NCBI GenBank assembly: GCA_023653785.1
Contig: JAMKCH010012677.1
Span: forward strand, 1-64,000
DNA: 64,000 nt
From: Ophioderma brevispina
Lineage: Eukaryota > Echinodermata > Ophiuroidea > Amphilepidida > Ophiodermatidae
Direction of reading: 5' to 3'
Positions 1-10,429 of the stretch are shown piece after piece. The notes beneath the pieces were generated by a model, which worked only from the letters and a program-made list of their open reading frames with translations, was not told where the DNA came from and did not search any database. Numbering within the stretch: position 1 is the first letter of the stretch; every line of letters begins with the position of its first letter. A program made the translations under genes and the position numbers.

Positions 1-251
1 GAAACCAAGTTGTTGGAGGAGATAATTCATGATCAATATTGTGCGCCAATGGTATGAAATCAATAATGCCGAACTTTTAACATTGGGGATAAGTAGAATT
101 ATTATACGGTAAAATCTGGTAAGCAAACGTATCTCCCTTACGTGTGCGACCTCAATGAATTTCTGAATGGATTATCGAGAAGTCTGCCTATTAGATACAC
201 AAACTTTACATTATCTTCATGGTTTTACACCATCCTCTATATTGGGCAAGT

Positions 252-325
252 GCATGGCGTGGTCTAGCGGTTAGCAAGCATACCTCTGAAGCAAATGGTC
301 CTTGGATCTAATCTCAGTGGGACCA
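252..325 (+). repeat. tRNA-like SINE head (degenerate)
   Basis: Seen: TGGTCTAGCGGTTAGCA at about 260-276 matches the internal Pol III A box of tRNAs. About 35 bases later GGATCTAATCTC stands where a B box (GGTTCGAATCC) would be, with several mismatches. Known: this pairing with a broken cloverleaf is typical of the 5' head of tRNA-derived SINEs. Inference: an old SINE head. A decayed tRNA pseudogene is the alternative; a working tRNA is unlikely because the T arm does not pair. Confidence 0.35.
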
Positions 326-1619
326 CTTGCTGGATTTCATTCGGGAACTCAATTTGGAATTTAATTTGTATAACAGATATTGATTAAAACATGAATACCA
401 CTTTCTCCATGGTTCATTTGAAATGGGCAAAGGAACCATGAAAGCTTGCACTTCCCATCAAGTGTGTTTGAATGTTGCAATATGGCGCTGTTTAAGCTGT
501 TGCCTCCAAGTTGCATTGTTTCTGTCTAGTAAGTATTAAGTTACTAAGTCTCTAGCAATTTGGTCTACAGGCCACGATTTGAGATTAAAATAAACCTTGA
601 TTATATTATTATTATTCTCCATTGACAGCCAAAATGATGCACTGAGCATAATAGAGTTATGACGGCTTTTTGGCTGTACCAATTTGGCATCCAAGGGACC
701 ACTTTTTCTACCCCGCCAGTAAACCATTATGTAGGCTATAGTGACTATTGAATACGTTTCCAGGTAAATCTAGAGTCCGTGTTCTAAGCCATTAGCCATT
801 GTGACCAAGTGGATAATATCAGCCATTCGCTCGCTTTGGTTACCTGTTAAAATATATTTAGTTCAAAATAATAGGCAACCTGTCATGATTTGCCCTAAAA
901 AACTTGCAACAGAAACAACTTTAATATTAAAGGGAGATAATTTAAAAAATAATCAGACATAAAGAAATAGACCCCTTATTGAAATCACTTCCACAAATTT
1001 GAAAACAATTTGGATGTTTATATGCTGCATATAAACAATAAAAATATCAAGAGTTTGTGTCTGTTAGTGGCAATTCCTTCCATGGAAAATCAAGCTGTTG
1101 ACATCCCTGTCAGAATTTACAGTGTATCTGGCATGTTTTGTGACACAATTCAAAAGCATTCAGACCGGAATTTAGACATTGTACTTGTAGTCAGATATTG
1201 ATCTGGCAAGTGAAAGAGGGATTAGCCGGGATTAGTACATATACAATAGCAATGGTCTGTGAGCTGATGAATGCATGCTTTTCAAGTTTGATAAATGCTG
1301 GCAGTAATGTCAGCATCCTTGGCTGAGAAGTGAAGGTTACAAGGAAAATAATATTAGTTACTTTCCTTTTTTACAAAATGTAAACACCCAAATTGTTTTC
1401 AATTTGTGTAAAAGGTGATTCCAGTAAGGGTCCAATTCATTATGTCTGAATATTTTTATGGCATTGTGTCCTTAATCTACTGAGAAATTGTCCAAAAAGA
1501 TTTACCAATTTATCGAGCAACTCCAAAGGTTTAAAAGAGGATAGTTCCCCTGTCTTTGATCTATAGTTTTAGTACAATAGGCATATAGCAGGTCACGGTC
1601 AACCCGGGATTACAGAATG
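326..1619. other. No recognisable feature
   Basis: AT-rich single-copy-looking DNA. The open frames here (63 codons, one on each strand) show no domain, no compositional signal and no similarity to anything I recognise, so no gene is called. Confidence 0.6.
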
Positions 1620-1746
1620 GTTGTAAATTGTTCATTTGGTCCTACGAGATTGAAATACAAGCATATATCGATTTCAGTGTCTAATCCATATGAACTCACT
1701 ATATATCACAGAAAATATGGATGACTTGAAATTTTTCGTTGCACCT
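1620..1746 (-). mobile_element. TTAA-flanked MITE, AGGTGCAACGAG family, copy 1
   Basis: Read on the minus strand, this starts at a TTAA (1747-1750) with AGGTGCAACG, then a run of matches to the sequence beginning at 63776, including CAAGTCATCCATATTTTCT, the ATTAGACAC block and the TATATGCTT-TATTTCAAT block. The two copies share about 120 bp in the same order. The same terminus forms both ends of the small element at 61585-61681. Known: TTAA is the piggyBac target duplication. Inference: a non-autonomous piggyBac-like element. The distal end of this copy was not found. Confidence 0.65.
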
Positions 1747-2190
1747 TTAAATTCAACGTGAGCTGAGAATTACAAGCATCTAACTGATATTTTGGTAATT
1801 TTGAGATATAGACGTTTTAAGTTCAAAGAAAACAATATAAAATCTTTCCGAAATTGGGACATTTAAACAAATTTCCATTTTCAAAACCTGAAGAAAACAT
1901 ATATCATTTTGAAGCCTAGCAATTGTAAATTTCTAAATATTATTATCTCACAAAAAACAAAGTGTCAGTTAGAATCTTGTAATTCTCAGCTCCAACAGGC
2001 AATGTACGCGCGTACATTGATAAGGGTGTCAAAAACAGCAAAATATGGAAAAAAGGGTATGTTTTTTCCGTAACCCCGAAATTGTGATGTACGCGAGATC
2101 AAAATCATCAAAAATATTGTAATTTGGAAGTCAAGCAACACGAGCAAAGCCAGATAATAAGGGTATATTATCAACACAATGCATTGCTTA

Positions 2191-2310
2191 CTTGTTTAAG
2201 GTAGCAAAAACTGACAAAAAGACTTGTTTATGGTAGCAAAACAGACAAAAATGCTTGTTCAGGGGATTGGTTTTTAGTCGGTGGAAATACTTGTTTAGGG
2301 TGCATTTCGG
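2191..2310 (+). repeat. Short degenerate tandem repeat, about 32-bp unit
   Basis: Three to four units begin with CTTGTTTA at 2191, 2223, 2254 and about 2290. The first two share GGTAGCAAAA and CAGACAAAAA; later units are diverged. It looks like a small decaying minisatellite with no coding content. Confidence 0.55.
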
Positions 2311-2343
2311 AAATCCATGTTCACGCATCATATCGACCTTTGA

Positions 2344-2377
2344 ATAAAACTGCCCCCCCCCCCCCGGGGGGTTTTAT
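2344..2377. repeat. C-run to G-run junction inside a hairpin
   Basis: ATAAAAC (2344-2350) and GTTTTAT (2371-2377) flank 13 C followed directly by five G, giving a perfect outer stem and a possible poly-C/poly-G inner stem. A similar C-to-G switch occurs at 29263-29285 at the edge of a G-run element, so this may be a footprint of the same kind of repeat. Confidence 0.45.
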
Positions 2378-2570
2378 CAAGTGTAATACATCAAATGCGC
2401 ACGCAACGAAATAATTCTCCACGGTACAAAGTGACTGTAATACACGACTGCAATTAACGTAGTGGCAGTCGCAGTTTAATTCTTCTTGAGATAAAACATG
2501 ATATTTAGAATAAATTATGATAGCCCTTTATGTTTTCTGAGCAGCTCAACAATAAGTTAAGAACAAACAT

Positions 2571-2892
2571 AAAAGGATAAGCAGCGATTATGCGAGAGAG
2601 TAAAAAAATGCGGAAATGCATTTTTTCTAGCTTATAAATCAAAGATTAGTATATACTATTCCATATAACTACTTTAATGTAGGAAATAGTGAAAAAAATC
2701 AGATACCATCTTCGGCAAAAACCATACAGCGATGGCATCTCAAAATCTACACTAAACAACTGATTGTGGTTTATGCTAGTATAGAATAAACAAAGATCAA
2801 TAATGTTTGTGTTTGAGGTCAAACTGTGCAATTCATGGTGCACAATATTACACTTATAATTCTGGAATATTCACATGGAAAGGCTTTTTTTT
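2571..2892 (+). mobile_element. TTAA-type MITE, GGATAAGCAGCG family, truncated copy
   Basis: Begins with AAGGATAAGCAGCGATTATG and runs parallel to the element at 36637-37172. Shared blocks include CTACTTTAATGTA, CCATACAGCGATGGC, CAAAGATCAATAATGTTTG and GTGCACAATATTAC. Homology stops around the T-run at about 2890 and no right terminus follows, so this copy is 3'-truncated. The full copy has TTAA flanks; here the left flank is mutated. Confidence 0.75.
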
Positions 2893-3144
2893 TATCTCAA
2901 AATTAGTTTTTGGGCTTTTTTGCGATGACCGCTTTACGCGAGGGATTTCTTTCGTCCAAAGCTGCATGCACCCGGTACTCAATCGAGTAAAGACACCGTC
3001 CGATTAGTTTGCAGAGTGTAATGGATTACAAGGTCATTTCCGTTACAGGAACATGATACAGGACAGGACAGGAGCTAGCAGGTGCGCTTGATATAATGTA
3101 ATTATGTCATTTTAGTAGTTTTAAAAAGGGGTTTGGGCTATATA

Positions 3145-3185
3145 CAGGGTGTTCCCGAAAAACTGTTACATGAAGCAAAATATAT
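3145..3185 (+). mobile_element. Solitary mariner-like terminus
   Basis: TA followed by CAGGGTGTTCCCGAAAAACT at 3143 onward resembles terminal inverted repeats of Tc1/mariner elements (CAGGGTGTYCC followed by an A-run). I found no matching right end in the next 1.5 kb and no transposase. It is either a degraded element or a coincidental match. Confidence 0.3.
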
Positions 3186-4445
3186 TTACTTAAATAAAGT
3201 GTAATATATAGTGAGAGTTTCTCAGACATTAATGACATACCTTTCCTCTGGATCTCTCCCATTTAGTTCCCCATTGTACTTGTTTCCTCTTTTACAAGAA
3301 TGTGAATGCCAGGTCTGAGATGACAATATGAACTTATCAAGAATAAAAAAAAACAAATATGTATGAAGTTACAGCTGGTTTTCTGAGCTTTATGTGAAAG
3401 CACGTGGGGCACTCCACTTAGGAGGTGACCATTTACAGCATCGTTGTCACCCAAAGACCCATATTTTTTTTGAAATTTCCACACACAAATTTGCATCTTT
3501 TTCTTACTGTCACCAAAACCTAATGAACCTAAAGGATCTAATGTATAGGACCTAGGCCCGGACCTAGGTTTATGTGAAAAGACCATCCAAGTGTGTATCT
3601 TAAAGTCCTGACGTGATAGGCAAATTCTTACATCAGATTTGCGATCTGCATGCTCAATTTATTTGTACCCAAAACTTGATGTCCAGTGAAAAGAGATTAA
3701 TGTAATGGCCCGGGTGCCGAGCCCACGTATTGAAAATATGACTTCAAATTCATAATTTAGAGAACTATTCATTGGTTCTACATTGTTAGTGTGTTCGTTT
3801 AAATGAAATAAATTGTTTTCAGTCCAGAGTGTTGTGTCATACAGGAAATAGACGTTAAAAGTGCACTCAGCCAAACCGATAAAGTAAATAGCTTGAACAG
3901 TGAGAAAATGCCAAGCACAACTAATGAACCTAATATTAATATCCTACCTTTAGAAATTACAGTCACTTAGGCGAAGACGAATCAGAGAACCTTCAAAATT
4001 CGTTGTACATGTACTTCTTGACATATGAGGTCTAGGTCCCATTCTTATGCCATGTGTTGAGAATCAACGTGTTCATCAACGGTCTGATCAACGGTTAAAA
4101 CACGGGGGTTAAAATAAGTATTGCTGTGCAAGGTCAGTCAGACAACAAGTCACGCTTCCTTAGGTTTGCAAAGGTCATAATTTCTTTGCTCGTGATTTCC
4201 AAGCCAAAGGCCAATGTAGAATCTTTGCCAAGTTTTCCGAAATAAAAGGACATCACCGGATAAGGAATGAAGGGCGCCCTCTATAGTTTCATGAAAACGG
4301 GTGAATTTGAAACATTCCTCATTACAAAGCCTCAGGCTCAAAGTTTACCTTTTGCTGGTTTTCAAAAGATTCCACTATAAATAAAGTCGCTTTTATGTAA
4401 AATTATAATACAGGCTTCAATGGGTAATTGAAATTTCCAAATATG
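3186..4445. other. No recognisable feature
   Basis: Contains a 107-codon frame on the minus strand (3263-3586) and shorter ones. None shows a domain, signal peptide or repeat family I recognise, and the composition matches the surrounding DNA, so they are treated as chance frames. Confidence 0.5.
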
Positions 4446-4446
4446 A

Positions 4447-4829
4447 CCCCCCCCCCAACACTGAATGGAATTGTCAAAAACAACAACCTATAGATGAGGT
4501 GACATCAATGTTTACAAACACAAGTTAGCACCTGGTCTACTGACATTTGTAATAAATTGATTGATTGATTGATTGATTGATTGTTAGAGGTGCGAAGAAT
4601 ATGCCCATACAGTTACAGCATTCAATAGCCTTATTACGCCTGATTGAGCGCGAATTTTAAAAGCACAAGCCCTGCAGGTGCTCACGCATACTGCCGGGCA
4701 ATGCCAATGACCAGACAGCTATATTCTAACATTCATTTTATGAATTTATTACATGTTTTGATATTAAATACCACATTTTCTTTAATTTTGCCTATTTTGG
4801 TGGTTTGATAGAGTCCTGGGGGGGGGGGG
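4447..4829. mobile_element. Possible element bounded by C-run and G-run ends
   Basis: GA followed by ten C (4447-4456) on the left and twelve G followed by TC (4818-4829) on the right form short opposed termini about 370 bp apart, like the better-supported G-run element at 29277-29747. The interior includes a (TTGA)n tract. Homopolymers occur often by chance in this genome, so the pairing is tentative. Confidence 0.25.
4540..4583 (+). repeat. (TTGA)n tract, probable retroposon 3' tail
   Basis: Six to seven TTGA units follow GTAATAAA (about 4549). Known: CR1/L2-like LINEs and their SINE partners often end in short tandem units of this kind; the LINE at 27.6-28.8 kb ends in TTGATTGATGATTGATTGAT. 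Inference: the tail of a retroposon whose body is no longer recognisable. Confidence 0.45.
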
Positions 4830-4997
4830 TCAGCGGATACCCTCCGTAGATACTCGACTAATAGATACAAGTTATTCCAATTAAAGGCACTAAACTCTTT
4901 GCAATATCCTTAACAATGGGAAGATCTTGTTTTCTTGCTCTGCAACAGGTGAATTGGTGTTTGGATTCGTCATATCAGTTGGCACATTGGTATAAAT

Positions 4998-5142
4998 AAA
5001 TCTACCAAAAAGACGTTGGCAACGTAAAAGGCCACCAAGTTTTAAAAAGAGTACGAGCCATATAAAGTTAATAAATGTAAAGAGAGCACCAAGTATACTC
5101 AAGTGCGTCTGCCCCATTGACAAACTTGGTCCCATTTCTTCT
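4998..5142 (-). repeat. Inverted 145-bp block, copy 1
   Basis: On the minus strand this is nearly identical to 5835-5980 on the plus strand, starting at AGAAGAAATGGG and ending at TTTTTGGTAGATTT. It is open on the minus strand, with a hydrophobic stretch containing LSILGALFTFINFIW, and lies in a 94-codon frame (4890-5174). Upstream of the block the two copies are unrelated. I do not recognise the peptide. Either a short coding exon or a transposon fragment was duplicated in inverted orientation. Confidence 0.6.
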
Positions 5143-5834
5143 ATTCCGAATTCTTTTTTTTTTAGAACATTCATGGTAATTCATTAAAGCAACCATCATC
5201 ATCAGACCAAATTGTTGATTTAAATAATTCCAAACTGCACTTGTTCTTTGCTTTCCTTAAAAGGTTATATTGGCAGTGAGTTTGGAATTAGTATTCCTTT
5301 TTCTTGTGTAAAGGCCGTCTTCTTCTGACTTGAATACTTTTCAAGTTGATATTGCTTAGTTTGTTTGTTTGTTTTTGTTTTTTGTTGTTTTTTTTTTTTT
5401 GCTTGATTTCTTGTTGTTGGTTTTAATTCAACGATTCAGAAACCGTTCGAGTGCAGATCCGTCGGAACTATGTATACAATATAGGAATAAAGTCCAATCT
5501 CGTTGCAACATCATCCACGTGGCGCAATTCTTTTCCCGTCGAAAATGTGTTCCGACAGTCGACTGTTCTGGAAGGTATGTTGGTTATGAGTTCTGTGGTA
5601 GTGTGCATGTATTATGAGTTCTGTGGTAGAGTTCATGTATGTTTCTGGGTAGGTTTTTTGTACCAGTCTTTCTGTGCGATACTATGGTAGGAAGAACAGC
5701 AATTGCCTCACATGAAGAGGAACTCTTTTGAACTCAATATTATTACATCAGCACCTCTAGCATTTAAAACTATATATTTAGGCAGTATGAAGGTTGACGG
5801 TGGGAAAACGGGCATGCATTTTCTTTTGCATTGC

Positions 5835-5980
5835 AGAAGAAATGGGACCAAGTTTGCCAATGGGGCAGACGCACTTGAGTATACTTGGTGCTCTCTTTAC
5901 ATTTATTAACTTTATATGGTTCGTACTCTTTTTTAAAACTTGGTGGCTTTTTACGTTGCCAACGTCTTTTTGGTAGATTT
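5835..5980 (+). repeat. Inverted 145-bp block, copy 2, with acceptor-like edge
   Basis: Plus-strand partner of 4998-5142. Immediately upstream is TTTTCTTTTGCATTGCAG, a good match to a 3' splice acceptor, and homology with copy 1 begins at the AG. Translation contains MGQTHLSILGALFTFINFIW, one likely membrane segment, and stops at TAG about 5974. A donor site is not apparent. Whether this is an exon of a real membrane protein or a shared repeat cannot be decided from one window. Confidence 0.5.
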
Positions 5981-6580
5981 CATTTATTTTTGTGAACATC
6001 GAATAGCTGTGCAAATTGCAGTTGGTCCATTTGCAAGAAAATCCTGTTTCCATGCAGTTATAAATGCACGTTAGTTGGATGTGTGTGATTAGTCCATATA
6101 CGTGATGTGTTGTTTAAGTAAAGCCAAGTGTTTTGGGAAGTATTGAACAATGTTTTTAATTACAGTTTTTGAAGTCCAGTTTTTTTCTCGGTATATTCAG
6201 GTAATTGATTTGGTTGTCTATACTGCTCTTAACATAGATAATAAAATATGAAGAGCTTAAAGTACATGGCCATGGGCTATCAAAATTGAGATTTTATATA
6301 AATTTATTATAATTGGAACATAAAACCTTTGGTGCTTTTTTGACGTTTTTATCTTCTACAGTTACTGAGATATTCAGATTTTCAGTTTCTGCAATTTTTG
6401 GGCATTTTTCACAAAAAAATAGAATTAAAAAGAGCATAAAATTGTGGAAATGTATTTTTGTACCTTTTTGGTGATATTACACTGCTATTTTACATTTTAA
6501 AAGAAAAGAATGAGTTACTGTTTGCGTTTAGTTTAGTAAGTCGTATTTTACTAAGAGGACACGTAGCAATTCTATCACCT
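5981..6580. other. No recognisable feature
   Basis: AT-rich with many T-runs; no coding signal or repeat recognised. Confidence 0.5.
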
Positions 6581-6820
6581 ACACTGCAAAACAGTGTTTA
6601 GAAACGTGGTGCAAATTAGTGTTTAGGTATTAAACATGTCAAATCTCTAAATGCTTGGTTTCAAATCTCTAAACACCCAATGTCAAATGCCTAAAATGTT
6701 TAGAATTTAAACTTGTTTAGATATAAGGTGTTTAGATATTAAACATATATTTTACAATGTTTAGAAACGTGGTGCAAAACAGTGTTTAGAAAGGTGTTTA
6801 ATTTCTAATCACTGTTTCAG
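6581..6820. mobile_element. Palindromic GTTTAGA-rich repeat element
   Basis: Starts ACACTGCAAAACAGTGTTTAG and ends in the inverse, TTTCTAATCACTGTTTCAG. The interior repeats GTTTAGA or its complement TCTAAAC about ten times, including two copies of GTGTTTAGAAACGTGGTGCAAA-like sequence. The arms can fold on each other. This is a MITE-like or self-similar foldback; no target duplication could be fixed. Confidence 0.55.
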
Positions 6821-6923
6821 CATCACTCAAAAACCTTTTAATTGGTGAAAACCCCTGGAAAAGTACGTAAAAGAACGCTGAAAAGCCCCAACCCGGGGCT
6901 GAAAATAACAAAAAATACTAAAT

Positions 6924-7262
6924 TTGGCAAGCAAAAATCCTGTATTCAGGCATCATGGTTTTCCCTGCAAAGTGGCATCTCTGCAAAAATATGGACATAT
7001 GAATTTTAATGGCCTATTGGCAGGAAAATTCGAATTCGATTTATATGAAATACTTGTAAAATGTTATGCAACCACAACCTGTACGCAACCCGGACTAGCA
7101 AGAGGACATGTAAGAGAACATATTTATAATAATTATTCCAATTGTCCGCAGAATAAACGTCTACACATGACTCACTACATGTGCAAGGAATGTGTGAATA
7201 ATATGAACGATGCCACTAATTATGAGGTTATTTACGATGGTATTAAATGCAAATCTCAATAA
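6924..7262 (+). CDS. 112-codon frame, possible piggyBac C-terminal remnant
   Basis: An open frame starting in a weak context (GGCAAGCAAA upstream). The last third contains NCPQNKRLHMTHYMCKEC, then NYEVIYDG about ten residues later. Known: piggyBac transposases end in a Cys-rich finger with the pattern C-x2-C, basic residues, T-x-Y-x-C-x2-C, then a C-F-E-x-Y-H motif. The match is partial: the first Cys pair and the final Cys are missing. TTAA-flanked MITEs are common in the window, which fits piggyBac activity nearby. The stop codon overlaps an AATAAA at 7258-7263, which may be chance. A spurious frame is quite possible. Confidence 0.22.
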   Translation: MASKNPVFRHHGFPCKVASLQKYGHMNFNGLLAGKFEFDLYEILVKCYATTTCTQPGLARGHVREHIYNNYSNCPQNKRLHMTHYMCKECVNNMNDATNYEVIYDGIKCKSQ

Positions 7263-7693
7263 AAAAATCAGTACTTTCAGTACTTGAATTTTGACTTTAT
7301 ATCATGAAATTTAGTCCTCTCTGCTAAAAAGAATGATAGCACTAACTGAGACTTATATTAGGGCGAATCATATTCCCTTGAAATCACCGCGAAAAGTTAA
7401 AAAGAATTAGATATTGTATTTATGAATCTACTGTTTTCATCAGAGAAGAGCCGTTTTCCCTGTGATATTACTTGCTATAGTTATGAGGAATATTTTTGGT
7501 TCGAATTGGTGAAATTCATCGGATCACTTTAATAATTATTGTCTTATTTTCCGTCCAAAGTAGCACTTTTTAGTCTGTTTTTACGAATTACTTCCAAGAC
7601 ATTTTTATTTTTCTGTACATTCATTTCAATGTAAAATGGAATTGACAACTTTGATGTTTCCTGATAATAACTGAATACTAACAATTACATATT
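7263..7693. other. No recognisable feature
   Basis: AT-rich spacer; nothing supported. Confidence 0.5.
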
Positions 7694-7848
7694 AAGAAAG
7701 ATTTGGTCAATGGGCATGTTTCAACCTCCTTGTACAATTTTATATTTATTATACTTCCATTCCGTTTCTCTGGTCAGGGTGACTGTTAGCCTACACACCC
7801 AAAATTAAAGATAATGATCACCAGAACTCAATACTGCCGAAAGTAGTG

Positions 7849-7940
7849 GGCCACAGCCGGGCTCGAACTGACAACAACAGACAATTCAAAAGTAACATCA
7901 ATAATGTTTATGGCTTAGACCGCTGCGCCACGGAGGGAGC
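7849..7940 (-). repeat. tRNA-like sequence (SINE head or pseudogene), unit 1
   Basis: On the minus strand GTGGCGCAGCGGTCTAAGCC matches a tRNA A box and AGTTCGAGCCCGG a B box. The spacing suits a Leu/Ser-type tRNA with a long variable arm, or a SINE head. Acceptor and T stems do not pair well, so a working tRNA is unlikely. The same sequence recurs in the second tandem unit. Confidence 0.5.
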
Positions 7941-8404
7941 TTTCTGCATAACACACGAATTGTTGTATATGCTAGTATGTGAGGGTTCAGTAGTGATGTT
8001 GAACAAAAGAATCTCGTAAAACATCATTTCTTTGTATAAAGTCAATTATTTTCAATGCTAGCAATAAAAGGCACATCATGAGGATAAATAGAAACCATGT
8101 ACTAAATTTTGCCAATATTCGTTTCGTAATAAAGGCTGTAGGTCTGTGAGACCGTTTTTTAAGTTTCACATTTGCCACTAATAATCGTTATGAATGACCG
8201 TTTGAAAGCATTTCTAACTCGTCGTTTCCGTTTTCTTAAATCATATCTTGCTCATGAAATGTGTCATATATACTTCCTATGGTTGAAATACATGCTATGC
8301 TTTTGTATTACGAGTAGTTAAGCGATTGTTAAAGACACCCCCACCTAGTGATTTTACTCGTCAAACACGCGTCAAACAAAGGGAAGTTTGTTTCTGTTAA
8401 TATA

Positions 8405-8606
8405 CACTATGAGTTACAATATGCTCATCCACCAAGGACACAGTTCAGTGGGTTGTACTTGTACATATATTGATATGAACTGACCTTATGTGATCTGGGT
8501 ATCATATATCATACCCAAAAACCAGTGGGTGTATTTTGTAAATACATTGGTGAATGAAAGCTATTGAACTGTGCCAAGGGAATTGAGATTTTACTAGGTC
8601 ATAGTG
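8405..8606. mobile_element. MITE, CACTATGA ends, inserted in tandem unit 1
   Basis: Termini are CACTATGA (8405-8412) and TCATAGTG (8599-8606), flanked by ATA on both sides. In unit 2 the corresponding site reads straight through (TTAATATACTCACGG, about 9494-9508), giving an empty site. A subterminal hairpin repeats the idea: AAGGACACAGTTCA (8434) faces TTGAACTGTG (8564). A second copy, in inverse orientation, lies at 29763-29936 and matches to both ends. The short ATA/TA duplication suggests a Tc1/mariner-type or related mobiliser; no transposase is present. Confidence 0.8.
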
Positions 8607-8804
8607 ATACTCACGGTGTGTGTCGCTTGTATCAGGGATGTTCTGATGCTTTTTTGTTGTTGTTTTTTCTTGTTTTTCGGGTTGTTTTTTTTTTAAACTT
8701 GGTTGACACACTACCGTGTGTCTTAATACTCACGGTGTGTGTCGCTTGTATCATGGACATTTTAATGCTTTTTTGCTGTTTTTTCTTTGTAAGAAAGATT
8801 TAAT

Positions 8805-9620
8805 AAGAAAGATTTGGAAATGTTTGAACTATAGATTAATTATACTTCCATTCCATAAACTTCAATGGCCAAGTTGACAGTAAGTAAAGAAAATGAATTT
8901 ACTCTCGTGTAATTTTAATGTGCTGAAAGTCGTGGGCTACAGCCGGACTCGAACCCCCACAACAAGAGACTATCCAAAAGTAAAATCAATAACATCCAAC
9001 ACTTAGACCGCTCGGCCACGACGTAAGCTTATCGCATGTATCGCAAATTGTTGGATATGATAGTAAGTGATGGTTCAGTAGTGATGTTGAACAAAAGAAT
9101 CCCGTTAAACGTCATGTTCTTTGCAAAGAGTGAATTATCTTCAATATTATCACTAAAAGGCACATCATGAGGATAACTAGAAATTATGTATTAAGTTTGA
9201 CTACTATCCATTGCGTAATAAAGGCTGTAGGTCTGTGAGACCACTTGTTAGAGTTTCGCACTTGCCACTAATAATCATTATAAGTGACCGTTTGAAAGTA
9301 CTTCTAATTCATCGTTTCCGTTTTCTTATTTCATATGTTGCGCATGAAATGTGTCCAATATACTTTTGTGAGTTGAAATACATGTTCTGGTTGTGTATAC
9401 AATTTGCGAGCGGTTAAGTGATTATTGATAATATTGCCACCTAGTGCTATTTCTCGTCAAACGCGCGTCAAACAAAGGGAAGTTTGTTTCTGTTAATATA
9501 CTCACGGTGTGTGTCGTTTGTATCATGGATGTTTTAATGCTTTTTTGGGCTTTTTGGTGTTTTTTAGTTGTTTTTTTGTTATTTGTAAAACTTGGTGGAC
9601 CACACCGTGTGTCTTAATGC
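8805..9620 (-). repeat. Tandem duplication unit 2
   Basis: Direct copy of the block at 7694, without the MITE. It ends after the CTCACGGTGTGTGTCG segment, whose far side has the inverse (CACACCGTGTG, about 9601-9611), so the last 110 bp can fold as a loose hairpin. No coding potential is seen in either unit. Confidence 0.75.
8936..9023 (-). repeat. tRNA-like sequence, unit 2
   Basis: Minus strand: CGTGGCCGAGCGGTCTAAG is an excellent tRNA-Leu/Ser-type A box region, and GGGGGTTCGAGTCCGG a good B box. The interval between them (about 45 bases) would need a long variable arm. T and acceptor stems are mispaired. The A and B boxes are better preserved here than in unit 1, so Pol III binding is conceivable, but a functional tRNA is not supported. 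Confidence 0.5.
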
Positions 9621-9793
9621 ATTCATTGATTAATCCGTATTTGAAGTTTATCAAGAAAATTGAAGTTAAACAAAAGGCATCATATATTGATCTTGTAACA
9701 TTCTCACAAACACAAGTTTAATGTGTTGTAAATCCTAGAATGGCGACAAAAGGGGTTTGCTTTACAAATTTGGTCATAGCTCTGGCTTATTAT

Positions 9794-10345
9794 TTAAAGT
9801 GCAATATAGCCATTTTTTTGAAGAGCGCCCCCAATTTTCAAAAAATGTTTGAGATTTTTACATGGTTGGCATTGGTAACATGCTAGTAAACTATACCTGT
9901 GAATGGGCAGGCTCGAAATGTCTATGTGTCACAAACGAAGAATTTTGTACTAGAATAATTATTATCGGGGATCCCCGTCGATAATAATCAACGGCTGCTG
10001 GAAACGGCCTCCAATGTGAAATAGCAGGGAAATAGCGCCATGACGTGTCTACGCTCATCATTAGTTGTTTTAATAGTTCATGCAAGTCAAGTTAAGGATA
10101 TTTTCTCGAGGTGGCACTATTTCATCATGGGACGGACATAACGTAGCATTTTCAGCTCTGGTCCTTTAAGTCCAATCTGGATCCCAATTCTAATTACAAA
10201 ATCGCTTATTTTGTGATAAATACGCATTTTTTAGCATTCTCGTTCGCAGGTATAGTTTCTTATACAATTGACCAACGTACCTGTGCAAAATATCACCTTT
10301 TGAAAATTGGGGGCGTCTCAAAAATGTGCTAATATGGCTTTATCG
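9794..10345. mobile_element. Foldback/MITE with about 50-110-bp arms
   Basis: The left arm (CAATATAGCC, GCGCCCCCAATTTTCAAAA, CTATACCTG) is repeated in inverse order on the right (GAAACTATACCTGCG on the complement, TTTTGAAAATTGGGGGCG, CTAATATGGC). About 110 bp of arm lie on each side of some 330 bp of unique centre. The left end is preceded by TTAA; the right is followed by TTTATC, so a TTAA duplication is possible but not proven. No transposase. Confidence 0.7.
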
Positions 10346-10429
10346 AATTTCTTTCATTTTTTCAACATTTGGAAGTATATAGATGTGTTTTAGAAAAAAA
10401 CTCAACAAATTTATGATATAGTGATAGCA

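Larger units (their letters stand above)
7694..8804 (-). repeat. Tandem duplication unit 1 (about 1.1 kb)
   Basis: Starts at AAGAAAGATTTGG and is repeated in the same order from 8805: ATACTTCCATTCC, the tRNA-like block, AGTAGTGATGTTGAACAAAAG, GGCACATCATGAGGATAA, AAGGCTGTAGGTCTGTGAGACC, GTCAAACAAAGGGAAGTTTG, and CTCACGGTGTGTGTCG followed by a T-rich stretch. The units are visibly diverged by substitution, so the duplication is old. Unit 1 carries an extra 202-bp MITE (8405-8606) and a second, partial copy of the CACGGTGTG segment (8727-8790). Confidence 0.8.

Noticed and set aside
3263..3586. 107-codon minus-strand frame
   Set aside because: No recognisable domain; isolated and without splice or promoter context.
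8936..9023. Functional tRNA-Leu gene
   Set aside because: A and B boxes are good but T and acceptor stems do not pair; better read as a tRNA-derived repeat.
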